This document shows positions 18,300-28,328 of a stretch of DNA of 64,000 bases, one piece after another. Each line of letters starts with the position of its first letter. The first letter of the stretch is position 1. Source of the DNA: Clostridium bornimense (GTDB lineage Bacteria; Bacillota; Clostridia; Clostridiales; Clostridiaceae). A program made the position numbers and the translations under genes. The stretch spans positions 1-64,000 of the forward strand of contig NZ_JAHLOD010000004.1 in NCBI RefSeq assembly GCF_018917145.1, given 5' to 3'. Below the pieces are notes generated by a model, which was given only the letters and a program-made list of their open reading frames with translations, did not search any database and was not told where the DNA came from.

Positions 18300-18665
18300 A
18301 TTCAATCAGTTCAGACAATTCACAATGCACAATATCGGTTAATTTTCCCCAAAGGGAAAATATTATAGTCCTTAGGGCGGCTAAATTTACAATTGCATTT
18401 ATAGATATGTTTAGTGCATATATAAAACTATTGTACTAAGTGCTGTTTTTCATAAATCATGAGTTTCTACTACAAGCTATATGAAGGTGCAACCTTCATT
18501 AGCCCCCTGTAATAGCTCTATATCAAATATAAGTACCTTAAAAAACTAATTTACTCTATACACAAAATTATGGCACTTAAAATTTCAGAAATTCCCCAAA
18601 GGGAATTTCATCCATAACTGTGCACTGTGCACTGACAACTGTGCACTGATATATACATGTGCCCT
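18300..18665 (+). repeat. Dispersed structured repeat, copy D
   Basis: A full copy. It has TTCACAAT/TGCACAAT units, the hairpin ATTTTCCC-caaa-GGGAAAAT, then the core with hairpin GAAGGT-gca-ACCTTC (18481-18499). The third hairpin is GAAATTCCC-caaa-GGGAATTTC, and the right end has three GTGCACTG units. Two stem changes relative to copies A, F and G are compensated: C-G to T-A in the core hairpin, and AAGTGT/ACACTT to AAGTGC/GCACTT in the long-range arm. It lies between yhaM and the pflB leader. Confidence 0.85.
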
Positions 18666-18672
18666 AACATGT

Positions 18673-19626
18673 TTAACAATTAATATTGCTTTTATAAACT
18701 CTTCTCTTATCAAGAGACCATATACCCTCTGAAATTGTCCCTACTTCAATACCATCAATTGCTTTCTTCATATCAAATAATGATGCATCTAATAAATCTA
18801 GAATGTGAAGCATTTGTGCTTCTGGAAACATAGGTTTTTTAGGACTACCATATTCCGGATTATAGTGATGAGATAAAATCATATGCTCAAGCATCATCAT
18901 TACTTCTTTATCAGCCCCAACTTTATCCCCTATAACTTCTATTTCTTTAATTCCTTGAATTATATGTCCTAGGAGTTGGCCCTCTATTGTATATTCATCT
19001 ACTAAACCTACTTCATTATTATGCATCTCATCAATTTTACAAATATCATGTAGAATTATTCCTGCAAACAATAAGTCTGTATTAATAAAAGTATATATTT
19101 TACTTAAAGCATCCCCAGCTTTAAGCATTGTTACAGTATGATACAATAGACCACTTCTTATAGAATGATGATTTTTCATCGCTGCTGGTGCTGTGAGTAG
19201 TTTTTCCTCTTTCTTTTCTACTATTAATTCAACAATAGTTGCTATATCTTCATTTTTAATTTTATCTACATATTCTTTTAATTCCTTTAACATCTCTTCA
19301 CCTTTAAACGGTGCTGAAGGAATAAACTTCTCTATAGATATATTATCTTCATCAGTTACTTCTGAAAGTTTATCAATTCTAAGTTGATTAGCATTCATCC
19401 AACTTACAATTGCTCCTTTTATTTTAACTAAAGTTCCAGATTTAAATTTTTCTTCATCACCATCTTTATATCTCCAGAACTTACCGTCAATTTCTCCATC
19501 TTCATCCATTACTACTATATCTAAATATTTATTATTATTGGTTGCAGAAACCTTGACATTGCAAATTTTTATTAAAAAATAATCATCTACCTTATCACCA
19601 GTTTTTAATTGACTAACACCCATCAT
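18673..19626 (-). CDS. yhaM: 3'-5' exoribonuclease YhaM-type (OB fold plus HD domain)
   Basis: 317 residues. The N-terminal third is an OB-fold nucleic-acid-binding domain (DYFLIKICNVKVSA to VSWMNANQLRIDKL). The C-terminal part is an HD phosphohydrolase domain with H and HD ligands in GLLYHTVTMLK, FAGIILHDICKIDE and LSHHYNPEYG. This is the YhaM/CBF1 arrangement, a Mn-dependent exonuclease trimming RNA (and ssDNA) ends. AGGAGG precedes two adjacent ATG codons. It lies 7 bases after addA, so it belongs to the addB-addA-yhaM operon, as often seen in Firmicutes. Confidence 0.92.
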   Translation of the reverse strand: MMGVSQLKTGDKVDDYFLIKICNVKVSATNNNKYLDIVVMDEDGEIDGKFWRYKDGDEEKFKSGTLVKIKGAIVSWMNANQLRIDKLSEVTDEDNISIEKFIPSAPFKGEEMLKELKEYVDKIKNEDIATIVELIVEKKEEKLLTAPAAMKNHHSIRSGLLYHTVTMLKAGDALSKIYTFINTDLLFAGIILHDICKIDEMHNNEVGLVDEYTIEGQLLGHIIQGIKEIEVIGDKVGADKEVMMMLEHMILSHHYNPEYGSPKKPMFPEAQMLHILDLLDASLFDMKKAIDGIEVGTISEGIWSLDKRRVYKSNINC

Positions 19627-19633
19627 AATCCTC

Positions 19634-22600
19634 CTAATATATCTTTACATACTCACTTCTAAAAAATAAATATAATATGCACTCTCTTACTTTTTTACCT
19701 GTGATTTTTTCTAAAGCTTTTTTATAAAGCCTTAATTGAACTTTGTACTTTTCTACCATTTCCTTTTTATCAACATAATAATCACTTTTATAATCAACTA
19801 TAATCAATTCATTATCTTTTTCATAAAAAGCATCTACAATACCGTTAAGAACTAATTTATCATCATCATCTTTTACATCATAAACCTCACTTGGAGACAT
19901 TCTAAGTTGTATAGGAAATTCTCTTAGCAAAGTTTCTTCATTTTCTATCATATCTTTACATAAATCACTTCTTAAAAAATCTGATATTTTTCTGCAATTT
20001 ATAACTTTTCCTTCTTCCTCAGATAGAATATTTTTATTTACTAATACATCCACTAAATCTTTCACTGATTCTTCTGACGAATCCATTTTTAGAGGTAAAT
20101 GCTCCATAACAGTATGGTGTGCAGTACCTATTTGTGACCTAGTTAAGGATTTTTCATCTCTTAAAAATTTAGGAGATACTATTTCTTCTATATAGTTTCC
20201 TTTTGCTAAAGTGCCATTACTATCTATCTTAATATTACCTTCAATATACTTCCTCTTTATCTCTGAAACAGTTATATATGGAGATATATTGGTTACATCT
20301 TTGTATTTATATCTAAAATTAAGTATATTATCTATAGCCTCATACTTATCTCCTATTTCATCTTCTTTAAGTTTCTCTACTACTGTAATAGAATCATCAT
20401 CTTCTTCCTCAGTATCATCGTCGCTATAGGAATCAATTAGTTGTATATTCCACTTACTATCGTCCTCTATTGGTGATGCAAAATTCAAGTCTCCTTCTAT
20501 TCTTTCTCTAAGAACATTTCCATCTTTATGTGCCATTAAAGATATAATTATCCATTGCAAATAACTAGAGCATTTTTTAACCATATAACTAGGTAATCTA
20601 AAATTGCTACATTTCAATGCTTCCCTACCCTTTTTTATAAGGTTATCTATATCCTTATTAGCAGATAGTAAAATCAACTTTTCTTTTGCTCTTGTAAGGG
20701 CAACATAAAGAATTCTCATCTCTTCACTTTTTACTTCTGTCTCTATTGTATCTTTTATTACACTTCTAACTAATGTATCATGACTAATTCTTTCTTCGCC
20801 ACTTATATATTTAGGTCCAAAGCCCAACTTTGGATGAAATAATATGTTTTCTCTAAGATCCATCATATTAAACTTTTTATTTAAATGTGGCATAAATACA
20901 ATAGGAAATTCTAATCCTTTACTTTTATGTATACTCATTATTCTAACGACATTTTCATTTTCTCCAATAGTTATTGCAGAACCAAAATCACCTTTAGATA
21001 TCTTTATCTTATTTATAAAATTTATAAAATTAAATAAACCTTTATATGATGTATTTTCAAACTCTCTACCTTTTTGTAATAACAACATCAAATTTTCTTG
21101 TCTAACATTTCCGTTACTAAGAGTTGCTACAAAGGAATAGAAATTAGTATCTAAATATAAGTACCATAAGAAATCAACTAAATTCATCTTAATACTTTTT
21201 TCTCTATACATCTTCAATTTTTCTAAAAATATCTTAGCCTTATTTCCTAGGAAATTTTCTTCTTTGCTATATTTTTTCAAGCAATTATAAAAGCCACCTT
21301 TTGCTTTTTCACCTCGTATTTTTATAAGTTCTTCTTCATCAAAAGAACCTATCGGAGATCTAAGAACCCCCATAAGTGGTATATCATTTAACGGATTATC
21401 TATTATCTCTAGCAATGACATCATTATATTAATTTCAAAAGAATCAAAGCATCCCTTAGATGAATCTAGAAATACTGGTATTTCTCTTTCCATAAGTGCT
21501 TCTTTTAATATATCACCATGTCCTGCAGTAGCTCTAAGTAATATTACTATATCTTTATAAGTTGGTATACGTCTTCCCTCTGGAACTGAGGCATCATCAA
21601 TATATAATTGCTCTTTTCCACTTACTATATTTTCAATTCTATTACAAATATACTTAGCTTCTATTTCTAGTTCTTTTTTATCAACATCATCATCGCTTTC
21701 AGCTATTATATTTTTGTAATCTAAAAGAACTAAATCTATCGGCTCACCTTCACCATTAAAACTTGCTCCTGGGTTTAATGCTTCTACATCAGTATAATCC
21801 ACATCTCCAAGTTCCTTACTCATTATTCTCTTAAAAAGAAAATTAATACCTGTAAGAACTTCTTTTCTAGATCTAAAATTTTTATATAATAGTATTTTAA
21901 CATCTCTTTCACTAGTATTTTCACTATAATCGTAATATTTTTGTAAAAAGAACTGTGGATTTGTATTTCTAAATCTATAAATACTTTGCTTTACATCACC
22001 AACCATAAAAATATTAGGAACATCTACTCTACCAATCATTTTTATTATAGTTTCTTGTACTTCATTTGTATCTTGATATTCATCTATTAATACTTCACTA
22101 TACTTTTCTCTAAGTTCTAATGCTACATTTGAAGGAATTATTTCTCCCTCATCACTATAGTCAACTAATATATCTAATCCATAATGCTCTAAATCATTAT
22201 AATCTAATATTCCTCTTTTTTTCTTCTTGTCCTCATAAACCTTTTTGAAATCTATAACTAATTCTATAATAGCTTTTGAAACATTATGTAAAAATGTCAT
22301 CTCATTTTTTATTTCTTCTTCTGTAGAAAAATAAAAATATTTTTCACTTATGCTTTTTATATACTTCTTTAATCCATCTCTTATTGCCATCAATAAAGCT
22401 TTTCCTTCTTCATCAACGCCTTTTACTGCTGGCATTCTTAAAAATTCAAAATTATATACTTCATTTCTTAATTGAAAAAATCCCTTTTCTTCTGATAAAA
22501 TCTCTTCTATAAATTCACTTTCACTTTTTATTATGTCGTATACCTTATCATTGTAACCATAATCATAAAGATTATCTAAAAGTTCCTTATATCCTTTCCT

Positions 22601-23284
22601 ATACTCTTTTAATCCATCTAGTATTTCTTCCATAGCTATCTTGCAATATATGGTTTCTTCAAAACTCTTATCGGTAATATCTAATTTTTCAAGTAACCTA
22701 TTTAAATCTCTTTCTGGAAAAGACATAGCCATAGCATCACTATATAGAGATAATACTATCTCTTCAAGTTCCACATCACTTTTATTCTTTGTATAACCTT
22801 CTGCTAAAAGTAAAAATGAATCTCTCATATTTTCTTCATCATATCTATCTTCAATAACTTCTAAAACGGCTTCTCTTCTTATAAGTTTACATTCATTTTC
22901 ATCACCAATTCTAAATGATGGATCTATATCTAAAAGGTGAAAATATTTTTTTATAAGTCTATTACAAAAGGAATGCATTGTAGTTATATCAGCCTTATTA
23001 AGTCTAATAAGTTGCTTTTGAAGTCTTGTATCTAATGGATTCTTGTCTATTTCCTTAGAGATTGCAACAGATATTCTTTCTTTCATCTCCATAGCCGCTG
23101 CATTAGTAAATGTCATAACAAGTAATGAATCTATATCTACGGCATTTTCTTTTCTAGTAATCTTTTTTATTATTCTTTCAACTAACACGGCAGTTTTACC
23201 AGAACCAGCAGCAGCCGAAACAAGAATATTACTTTTATCATGATCAATAGCTAACTGTTGTTCATTAGTCCATTTTCTTTCCAC
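19634..23284 (-). CDS. addA: ATP-dependent helicase/nuclease subunit A (AddA)
   Basis: With AddB forms the AddAB enzyme that resects double-strand breaks for RecA repair (the Firmicute RecBCD counterpart). 1216 residues. UvrD-like helicase motifs are present: Walker A SAAAGSGKTAVLV (23-35), the Q-motif (WTNEQQLAI), VLIDEYQDTNEVQ, and MSIHKSKGLEFPIVF. The C-terminal nuclease domain has NGIVDAFYEKD, IIVDYKSDYY and a YKVQLRLYKKAL tail, so the catalytic D-DYK-Q set is intact. It starts with GTG, 6 bases after addB. Confidence 0.97.
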   Translation of the reverse strand: MERKWTNEQQLAIDHDKSNILVSAAAGSGKTAVLVERIIKKITRKENAVDIDSLLVMTFTNAAAMEMKERISVAISKEIDKNPLDTRLQKQLIRLNKADITTMHSFCNRLIKKYFHLLDIDPSFRIGDENECKLIRREAVLEVIEDRYDEENMRDSFLLLAEGYTKNKSDVELEEIVLSLYSDAMAMSFPERDLNRLLEKLDITDKSFEETIYCKIAMEEILDGLKEYRKGYKELLDNLYDYGYNDKVYDIIKSESEFIEEILSEEKGFFQLRNEVYNFEFLRMPAVKGVDEEGKALLMAIRDGLKKYIKSISEKYFYFSTEEEIKNEMTFLHNVSKAIIELVIDFKKVYEDKKKKRGILDYNDLEHYGLDILVDYSDEGEIIPSNVALELREKYSEVLIDEYQDTNEVQETIIKMIGRVDVPNIFMVGDVKQSIYRFRNTNPQFFLQKYYDYSENTSERDVKILLYKNFRSRKEVLTGINFLFKRIMSKELGDVDYTDVEALNPGASFNGEGEPIDLVLLDYKNIIAESDDDVDKKELEIEAKYICNRIENIVSGKEQLYIDDASVPEGRRIPTYKDIVILLRATAGHGDILKEALMEREIPVFLDSSKGCFDSFEINIMMSLLEIIDNPLNDIPLMGVLRSPIGSFDEEELIKIRGEKAKGGFYNCLKKYSKEENFLGNKAKIFLEKLKMYREKSIKMNLVDFLWYLYLDTNFYSFVATLSNGNVRQENLMLLLQKGREFENTSYKGLFNFINFINKIKISKGDFGSAITIGENENVVRIMSIHKSKGLEFPIVFMPHLNKKFNMMDLRENILFHPKLGFGPKYISGEERISHDTLVRSVIKDTIETEVKSEEMRILYVALTRAKEKLILLSANKDIDNLIKKGREALKCSNFRLPSYMVKKCSSYLQWIIISLMAHKDGNVLRERIEGDLNFASPIEDDSKWNIQLIDSYSDDDTEEEDDDSITVVEKLKEDEIGDKYEAIDNILNFRYKYKDVTNISPYITVSEIKRKYIEGNIKIDSNGTLAKGNYIEEIVSPKFLRDEKSLTRSQIGTAHHTVMEHLPLKMDSSEESVKDLVDVLVNKNILSEEEGKVINCRKISDFLRSDLCKDMIENEETLLREFPIQLRMSPSEVYDVKDDDDKLVLNGIVDAFYEKDNELIIVDYKSDYYVDKKEMVEKYKVQLRLYKKALEKITGKKVRECILYLFFRSEYVKIY

Positions 23285-23290
23285 AATACT

Positions 23291-26200
23291 CTACTCCCCT
23301 TTCATTTCATCAACTTTTTTCTTTTCTTCAATTACTCTATAATTATTAAATTCTAGAGTATCATCAAAATGACATATACTCTTATAAGAACAGAACTTGC
23401 ATGGTGTTTCATCTTTTAATTTATACGGTGAAATAGAAATATCTCCACACAAAACATTAGAACATAATTCTTTTAACTTATCCTTTACAAATCCTCTTAA
23501 GAAATCAAAATCCGCCTCAGTAATTTGTCCTTTAGAATTACTTTTAGCTAGTTCACCCTTTGCTGTAAGAGAAGCATTAACAACTATAGATTTCTTTCTC
23601 TTTTCAAATTCATTATCCATTGCTAAAATTATTTCTTTATCCTTAAGTAAAAGTCCTTGTAACTTTAATGATTCATTTATCTTCTCTTCAATCTCATCTT
23701 TTGTAAGATGCTCTTTGTTTTCAATAATAGGATCATCCATTTTATAATAAAACACACCACAAGGTACTGACTTCTCACCTTTTTTATCCAATGACTCCAT
23801 TACCGCCTGTAAATATGTTAAAAGTTGTAATTGTAATCCATTGTATATCTTTGAGAAATCTATTTCCATAGAACCTAATTTGTAATCAATTATTCTAACA
23901 TAAGTATTCCCATCACAAGTATAATAATCTACTCTATCAACTTTACCTACAATATAAACTGTTGATTTATCTTTTGATATTATCATAGGTGGAAGTTCAC
24001 CATTTTTATCAAACTTCATCTCAAAGCCCATTGGTACAAAACTTGAATTTTCTAATTGTTTAACAATAATCTTTAATGTTCTTCTAAGAACTCTCTTTAG
24101 TTTTCTCACAAGAAAGCGCATTCTTGCTGTATTTAAAAATAAGAAATTTTCCTTCTTTTCTAAAAGCTTTGCTACTATATCATCTACAGCTTCTTCAATA
24201 TATTCTTCAGTAATATTTCTAAACTCAATATTTTTTTCTATAACATCGCTACAAAACTTATCAATACCTTCATGTAGTAGCGATCCTATAGAAGGATAAG
24301 ATACTTCACTTGTTCTTCTTTCTTTTGCTTTCAATCCATAAGTAACATAATAAGCAAATGGACATGCTGCATATTTTTCAAATTGTGTTACTGATGCTTT
24401 TATATCACCACCATAGATACTGTTTATTGCTTCCTTTGATAACACCTTAGGCTCATTTTTATATAAGAAATATTCTTCCATTTTACCAAGTTTATCATTA
24501 TAGTTTTCACTATTTTCGTACCATTTATATAAATCTCTTAAGTAAGGATAATCCTCTTCATCGCAATTATTAATTTGTAATATCATTTCATTAAAAGTTG
24601 CTTTTGGTGATGCAATTTTATCTGTAAAACTATCACTTAAAACATAATTATTTTCTTTTATATTAGGAAAAATTCTCTTTATCTTTGAAATTACCCTAGA
24701 AGGTCTTTTCCCTTTTCCATTTATATCTGAAACAGGATAACTGATAACTAAAGATTCTCTAGCTGTTGTAAGAGCTGTATATACTAAGAACTCTTCCTCA
24801 TAAGTTTTAGATAAAGTATCACTAGCGAGCTCCATACCAATACTATTTAACTCTTCTCTTTCTGTATCATTAAGAATACCTTCATTAGTTGAAACCATAG
24901 GAAATACTCCTTCATTACACCCAATAAGATATACTCTTTTTACATCCTGACTCTTAGATCTATCACTACCACCAACAAATACCTGGTCTAAAGCTGTAGG
25001 AATAATGCCTACCTCTGCATGATCCACGCCCACTGCAAAAATCTTAACAAACTCACTAAGAGACATTTCCTCTTCTCCTAAAACCTCTACAAAAGAATTT
25101 AAAATGTCCATAACCTTATTCCATATTTGTGAATACTCTTCACTAAGAGCAATTTCTCCTTCTTCACTATAACTGTCTACAAGGTCTTTAATATGTTCTT
25201 TAACATTAGCCTCTTCTAAGAAATAATATAATTTTTCTCCTATATTTTTAACAGTATCCTTCGACTTAGATATTTCTAATAAATTTCTAAGTGGTGATAC
25301 TACTTTTTCTTTTATCTCATTTATTTTATCTAAAAACTCCTCATCAGTATCAAAAGGATTGTACTCACTATAAACTGGATAATCCCATACCTTGTCAACC
25401 CACTTTGACTTTCCCTTTATTCCATGACATAAAACATAATTCTCTAGAATATCTATATCTTCCATATCAATATCAAGAATATAAGTTTTTAAATACCTAA
25501 AAACTGTCTCATAACTCCAATTCCTATTGATTATCTCAAGAGCTGAAGATATAAAAACAATAAAGTTATTATTCTCTGTACTTGCCTTTTTATCTATAAA
25601 GAAAGGTATATCGTATTGATTAAAAATCCCCTTTATATACTCTGTGTATGAATCTATATCTCTAGAAATAACAGCTATATCTTTATATCTTATATTTTTT
25701 TCTCTTACTTCTTTTACAATATCTCTAGCCATTATCTCTATTTCTTTAAAACTATTAAAAGCAACATTTATTTGTATATCTTCTGTTACTTCTTCATTTT
25801 GTGCAACACTGATATTATTAATATTCTTCTCTAGGTGCTTAAGTTCCTTCGATAGAAACTTGTACCCTCTACCATCTAAATTTTCAATATTAACACTAAT
25901 GTTATTTTTATCTGCCATTCTTTGAAGCCTACTTAAAGTAGTCTCTGTTAAATAAAAAGTATTTTGATTTTCTAATTCTTCATAATTTAATGTAATATAA
26001 ACATCCTTAGATAAATGAAGTAATTTTTCTATTATTTTCATTTGTTGAGGAGTAAAAAATGAAAATTCATCAATCCAAATATAACTATCTTTAATATAGT
26101 CATATTCCTCTAACTTTTTCATCAAAACATTAAGTTCATCATCTCTATCTAAAAACTTTCCTTCGGTTTCATTACTAAAAGCTTTATAAATCTCCTTAAG

Positions 26201-26674
26201 GTCAAAAAGTTTATCTCTTAACGTAGGCTTTGAACTCATTTTTTCATAAGCATCTTCTAAATCATCATAGCTAATATTATATCTTTTAAACTCACCTATC
26301 ATTTCACCTATCAAAGCAACGAAACCTTTTTGATGAGCTACTGTTCCGAAGGTTGCAAAGTTCAGTCTATCACTATTTAATATGTAATAAATAAGCATTG
26401 CCTTCCCACAATCATCAAGAGTTTTTTCCTTAGCTCCACCAACTTTTGAAAATACTTTATGTGCTAATCTCTTAAAATTTGTCACTGTTCCACGAAGAAG
26501 AACTTCTTCTCCTAATACCTCTATAAGTTTCTTTTCACCTTCAAAAGTAAATTGTTCTGGTACTAACATAAAAATTTTACTATTAGATTCACTTTTAATC
26601 TTTTTATCTATCTCTTCAAAACACCTAGTAGTTTTTCCGCTACCAGATGCCCCTAAAATTATATTTAATGCCAT
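23291..26674 (-). CDS. addB: ATP-dependent helicase/nuclease subunit B (AddB)
   Basis: The partner of AddA, which reads Chi and cuts one strand. 1127 residues. The N-terminal Walker A is GASGSGKTTRC (8-18). The C-terminal nuclease carries VGKVDRVDYYT and RIIDYKLG. Four cysteines that hold the structural Fe-S cluster are visible: one in KYAACPFAYYVTYGL and three in TPCKFCSYKSICHFDD. It is the first gene of the addB-addA-yhaM operon, with a glyA terminator just upstream, so it must have its own promoter in the short space or depend on read-through. Confidence 0.96.
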   Translation of the reverse strand: MALNIILGASGSGKTTRCFEEIDKKIKSESNSKIFMLVPEQFTFEGEKKLIEVLGEEVLLRGTVTNFKRLAHKVFSKVGGAKEKTLDDCGKAMLIYYILNSDRLNFATFGTVAHQKGFVALIGEMIGEFKRYNISYDDLEDAYEKMSSKPTLRDKLFDLKEIYKAFSNETEGKFLDRDDELNVLMKKLEEYDYIKDSYIWIDEFSFFTPQQMKIIEKLLHLSKDVYITLNYEELENQNTFYLTETTLSRLQRMADKNNISVNIENLDGRGYKFLSKELKHLEKNINNISVAQNEEVTEDIQINVAFNSFKEIEIMARDIVKEVREKNIRYKDIAVISRDIDSYTEYIKGIFNQYDIPFFIDKKASTENNNFIVFISSALEIINRNWSYETVFRYLKTYILDIDMEDIDILENYVLCHGIKGKSKWVDKVWDYPVYSEYNPFDTDEEFLDKINEIKEKVVSPLRNLLEISKSKDTVKNIGEKLYYFLEEANVKEHIKDLVDSYSEEGEIALSEEYSQIWNKVMDILNSFVEVLGEEEMSLSEFVKIFAVGVDHAEVGIIPTALDQVFVGGSDRSKSQDVKRVYLIGCNEGVFPMVSTNEGILNDTEREELNSIGMELASDTLSKTYEEEFLVYTALTTARESLVISYPVSDINGKGKRPSRVISKIKRIFPNIKENNYVLSDSFTDKIASPKATFNEMILQINNCDEEDYPYLRDLYKWYENSENYNDKLGKMEEYFLYKNEPKVLSKEAINSIYGGDIKASVTQFEKYAACPFAYYVTYGLKAKERRTSEVSYPSIGSLLHEGIDKFCSDVIEKNIEFRNITEEYIEEAVDDIVAKLLEKKENFLFLNTARMRFLVRKLKRVLRRTLKIIVKQLENSSFVPMGFEMKFDKNGELPPMIISKDKSTVYIVGKVDRVDYYTCDGNTYVRIIDYKLGSMEIDFSKIYNGLQLQLLTYLQAVMESLDKKGEKSVPCGVFYYKMDDPIIENKEHLTKDEIEEKINESLKLQGLLLKDKEIILAMDNEFEKRKKSIVVNASLTAKGELAKSNSKGQITEADFDFLRGFVKDKLKELCSNVLCGDISISPYKLKDETPCKFCSYKSICHFDDTLEFNNYRVIEEKKKVDEMKGE

Positions 26675-26695
26675 CTTTCCACCTCAAAAAATAAA

Positions 26696-26731
26696 AAATA
26701 TATGTGTGGATGATACCACACATATATTTTA
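26696..26731 (-). terminator. Intrinsic terminator of glyA
   Basis: A long hairpin AAATATATGTGTGG / CCACACATATATTT with a 6-8 base loop lies 13 bases after the glyA stop codon and is followed on the minus strand by T's. Confidence 0.92.
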
Positions 26732-26744
26732 CACTATAAAGTGA

Positions 26745-27974
26745 TTAATAAATAGGGAACTTTGCACAAAGAGCATTAACTTCTGCCTTTAATGAAGATA
26801 AATCCTTATCTCTATTTTCAATAGCTTCATTTATAAATCTTGCTATTTCCTTCATTTCATTTTCCCCAAAACCTCTTGTAGTTACAGCGGCAGTTCCTAT
26901 TCTTATACCAGAAGTAACAAATGGGCTTTCTGTTTCATTTGGTACCGTATTTTTATTAGTTGTAATACTTACTGAATCAAGTAGCTTCTCTGCTTCCTTA
27001 CCAGTAATGCCTTTATTTCTTAAATCTACTAATAGAAGATGGTTATCTGTTCCACCTGAAACTATATTAAATCCATATTTCATAAGTTCGTCAGCTAAAG
27101 TCTTAGCATTTTTAACTACATTCTTTCCATATTCCTTAAAATCATCTTTTAATGCTTCTCCAAAGCATACTGCCTTACCTGCAATAATATGCATTAATGG
27201 CCCACCTTGAATTCCTGGGAATATATTTTTATCTAATACTTTTGCATATTTTTCTTTGCAAATTATAGCTCCACCTCTTGGCCCTCTTAAAGTCTTGTGA
27301 GTTGTAGTTGTTACAAAATCACAATAAGGTACTGGATTTGGATGAACACCAGCTGCTACAAGTCCTGCTATATGTGCCATATCTACCATAAGCATAGCGC
27401 CAACTTCATCTGCAATTTCTCTAAACTTTGCAAAATCTATAATTCTACTATAAGCAGAAGCACCAGCTACAATAAGCTTTGGTTTTACTTCTTTTGCTAT
27501 AGCTCTTACATTTTCATAATCTATAACTCCGTTATCATTTACTCCATAAGACTTAAAATCGAAAAGTCTTCCTGAAAAGTTTACTGGTGATCCATGAGTT
27601 AAGTGTCCGCCATTACTTAAATCCATTCCTAAAACTACATCACCAGGTTCTAATACTGAAAAATAAACTGCCATATTTGCTTGAGAACCTGAATGTGGTT
27701 GTACATTAGCATGATCTCCACCAAATAATTGTAATAATCTTTCTCTAGCAATATTCTCAGCTACATCAACTTCTTGACATCCGCCATAATATCTTTTTCC
27801 TGGATATCCCTCAGCATATTTATTAGTTAAAAATGATCCCATAGCCTCCATAACAGCTTTAGAAGTAAAGTTTTCTGAAGCTATAAGTTCAATATTGCTT
27901 TCTTGTCTATTATGTTCCTTTTCTACAACTTCATAAATAACAGGATCCATTTCTTTTAAATTATCAAAATTCAT
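26745..27974 (-). CDS. glyA: Serine hydroxymethyltransferase
   Basis: A PLP enzyme that interconverts serine and glycine and charges tetrahydrofolate with a one-carbon unit. 409 residues. The PLP lysine is K227 in the diagnostic [14 protein letters not shown]; the N-terminal [14 protein letters not shown] and the active-site YYGGC (62-66) are present. GGAGGGG ribosome site. It is a single-gene unit: terminator downstream and a palindrome-bearing promoter region upstream, shared with the divergent exporter genes. Confidence 0.97.
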   Translation of the reverse strand: MNFDNLKEMDPVIYEVVEKEHNRQESNIELIASENFTSKAVMEAMGSFLTNKYAEGYPGKRYYGGCQEVDVAENIARERLLQLFGGDHANVQPHSGSQANMAVYFSVLEPGDVVLGMDLSNGGHLTHGSPVNFSGRLFDFKSYGVNDNGVIDYENVRAIAKEVKPKLIVAGASAYSRIIDFAKFREIADEVGAMLMVDMAHIAGLVAAGVHPNPVPYCDFVTTTTHKTLRGPRGGAIICKEKYAKVLDKNIFPGIQGGPLMHIIAGKAVCFGEALKDDFKEYGKNVVKNAKTLADELMKYGFNIVSGGTDNHLLLVDLRNKGITGKEAEKLLDSVSITTNKNTVPNETESPFVTSGIRIGTAAVTTRGFGENEMKEIARFINEAIENRDKDLSSLKAEVNALCAKFPIY

Positions 27975-28043
27975 TTTTAGCCCCTCCTATAATATTTTTT
28001 ATTATTTACAATATACTTTTAACTATATATTGATTAACCGTAT

Positions 28044-28063
28044 ATTATACCTTATAAGGTATA
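28044..28063 (-). promoter_or_regulatory. Palindrome at the probable glyA promoter
   Basis: TATACCTTATAAGGTATA (28046-28063) is a perfect 18-base palindrome about 75 bases before the glyA ATG. On the minus strand a TATAAT (28044-28049) overlaps one arm. A dimeric repressor site covering the -10 box is a reasonable reading; a cruciform or chance are alternatives. The motif ACCGTATATT occurs on both sides (28037-28046 and about 28093-28102). Confidence 0.4.
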
Positions 28064-28119
28064 CGACTATTTATATGTAATTATAGTCCAATACCGTATA
28101 TTTAACAATATTAATTGAG

Positions 28120-28230
28120 AATTTAATAGTGAAAAGAATGACACAAGTATGATGGCACAGGGCACAGCGATAGAGGAAATACCTTATAAAAAGAATTTTC
28201 ACCTTACTTGTGCCTTCTAACCTGTGCTAT
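28120..28230. repeat. Miniature repeat, copy E (terminal units without the core)
   Basis: GACACAAG and GGCACAGGGCACAG units on the left are complementary to ACTTGTGCC and CCTGTGC units on the right, enclosing about 50 bases with none of the hairpin core. It looks like the ends of the dispersed repeat with the interior lost. It sits between the divergent glyA and exporter promoters. Confidence 0.55.
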
Positions 28231-28274
28231 TATAAAAAGTACTATCCCTATTTACTATTCTTTATTTACTTTTT

Positions 28275-28283
28275 TGATATAAT
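28275..28283 (+). promoter_or_regulatory. Extended -10 promoter of the ThrE-type exporter genes
   Basis: TGATATAAT, an extended -10 box, lies 45 bases before the ATG at 28329, which has an AGGAAGG site. No good -35 box is seen. Confidence 0.55.
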
Positions 28284-28328
28284 ATTGTTAATAAAATCAA
28301 ACTATAATTAGGAAGGACACTTATAAAT

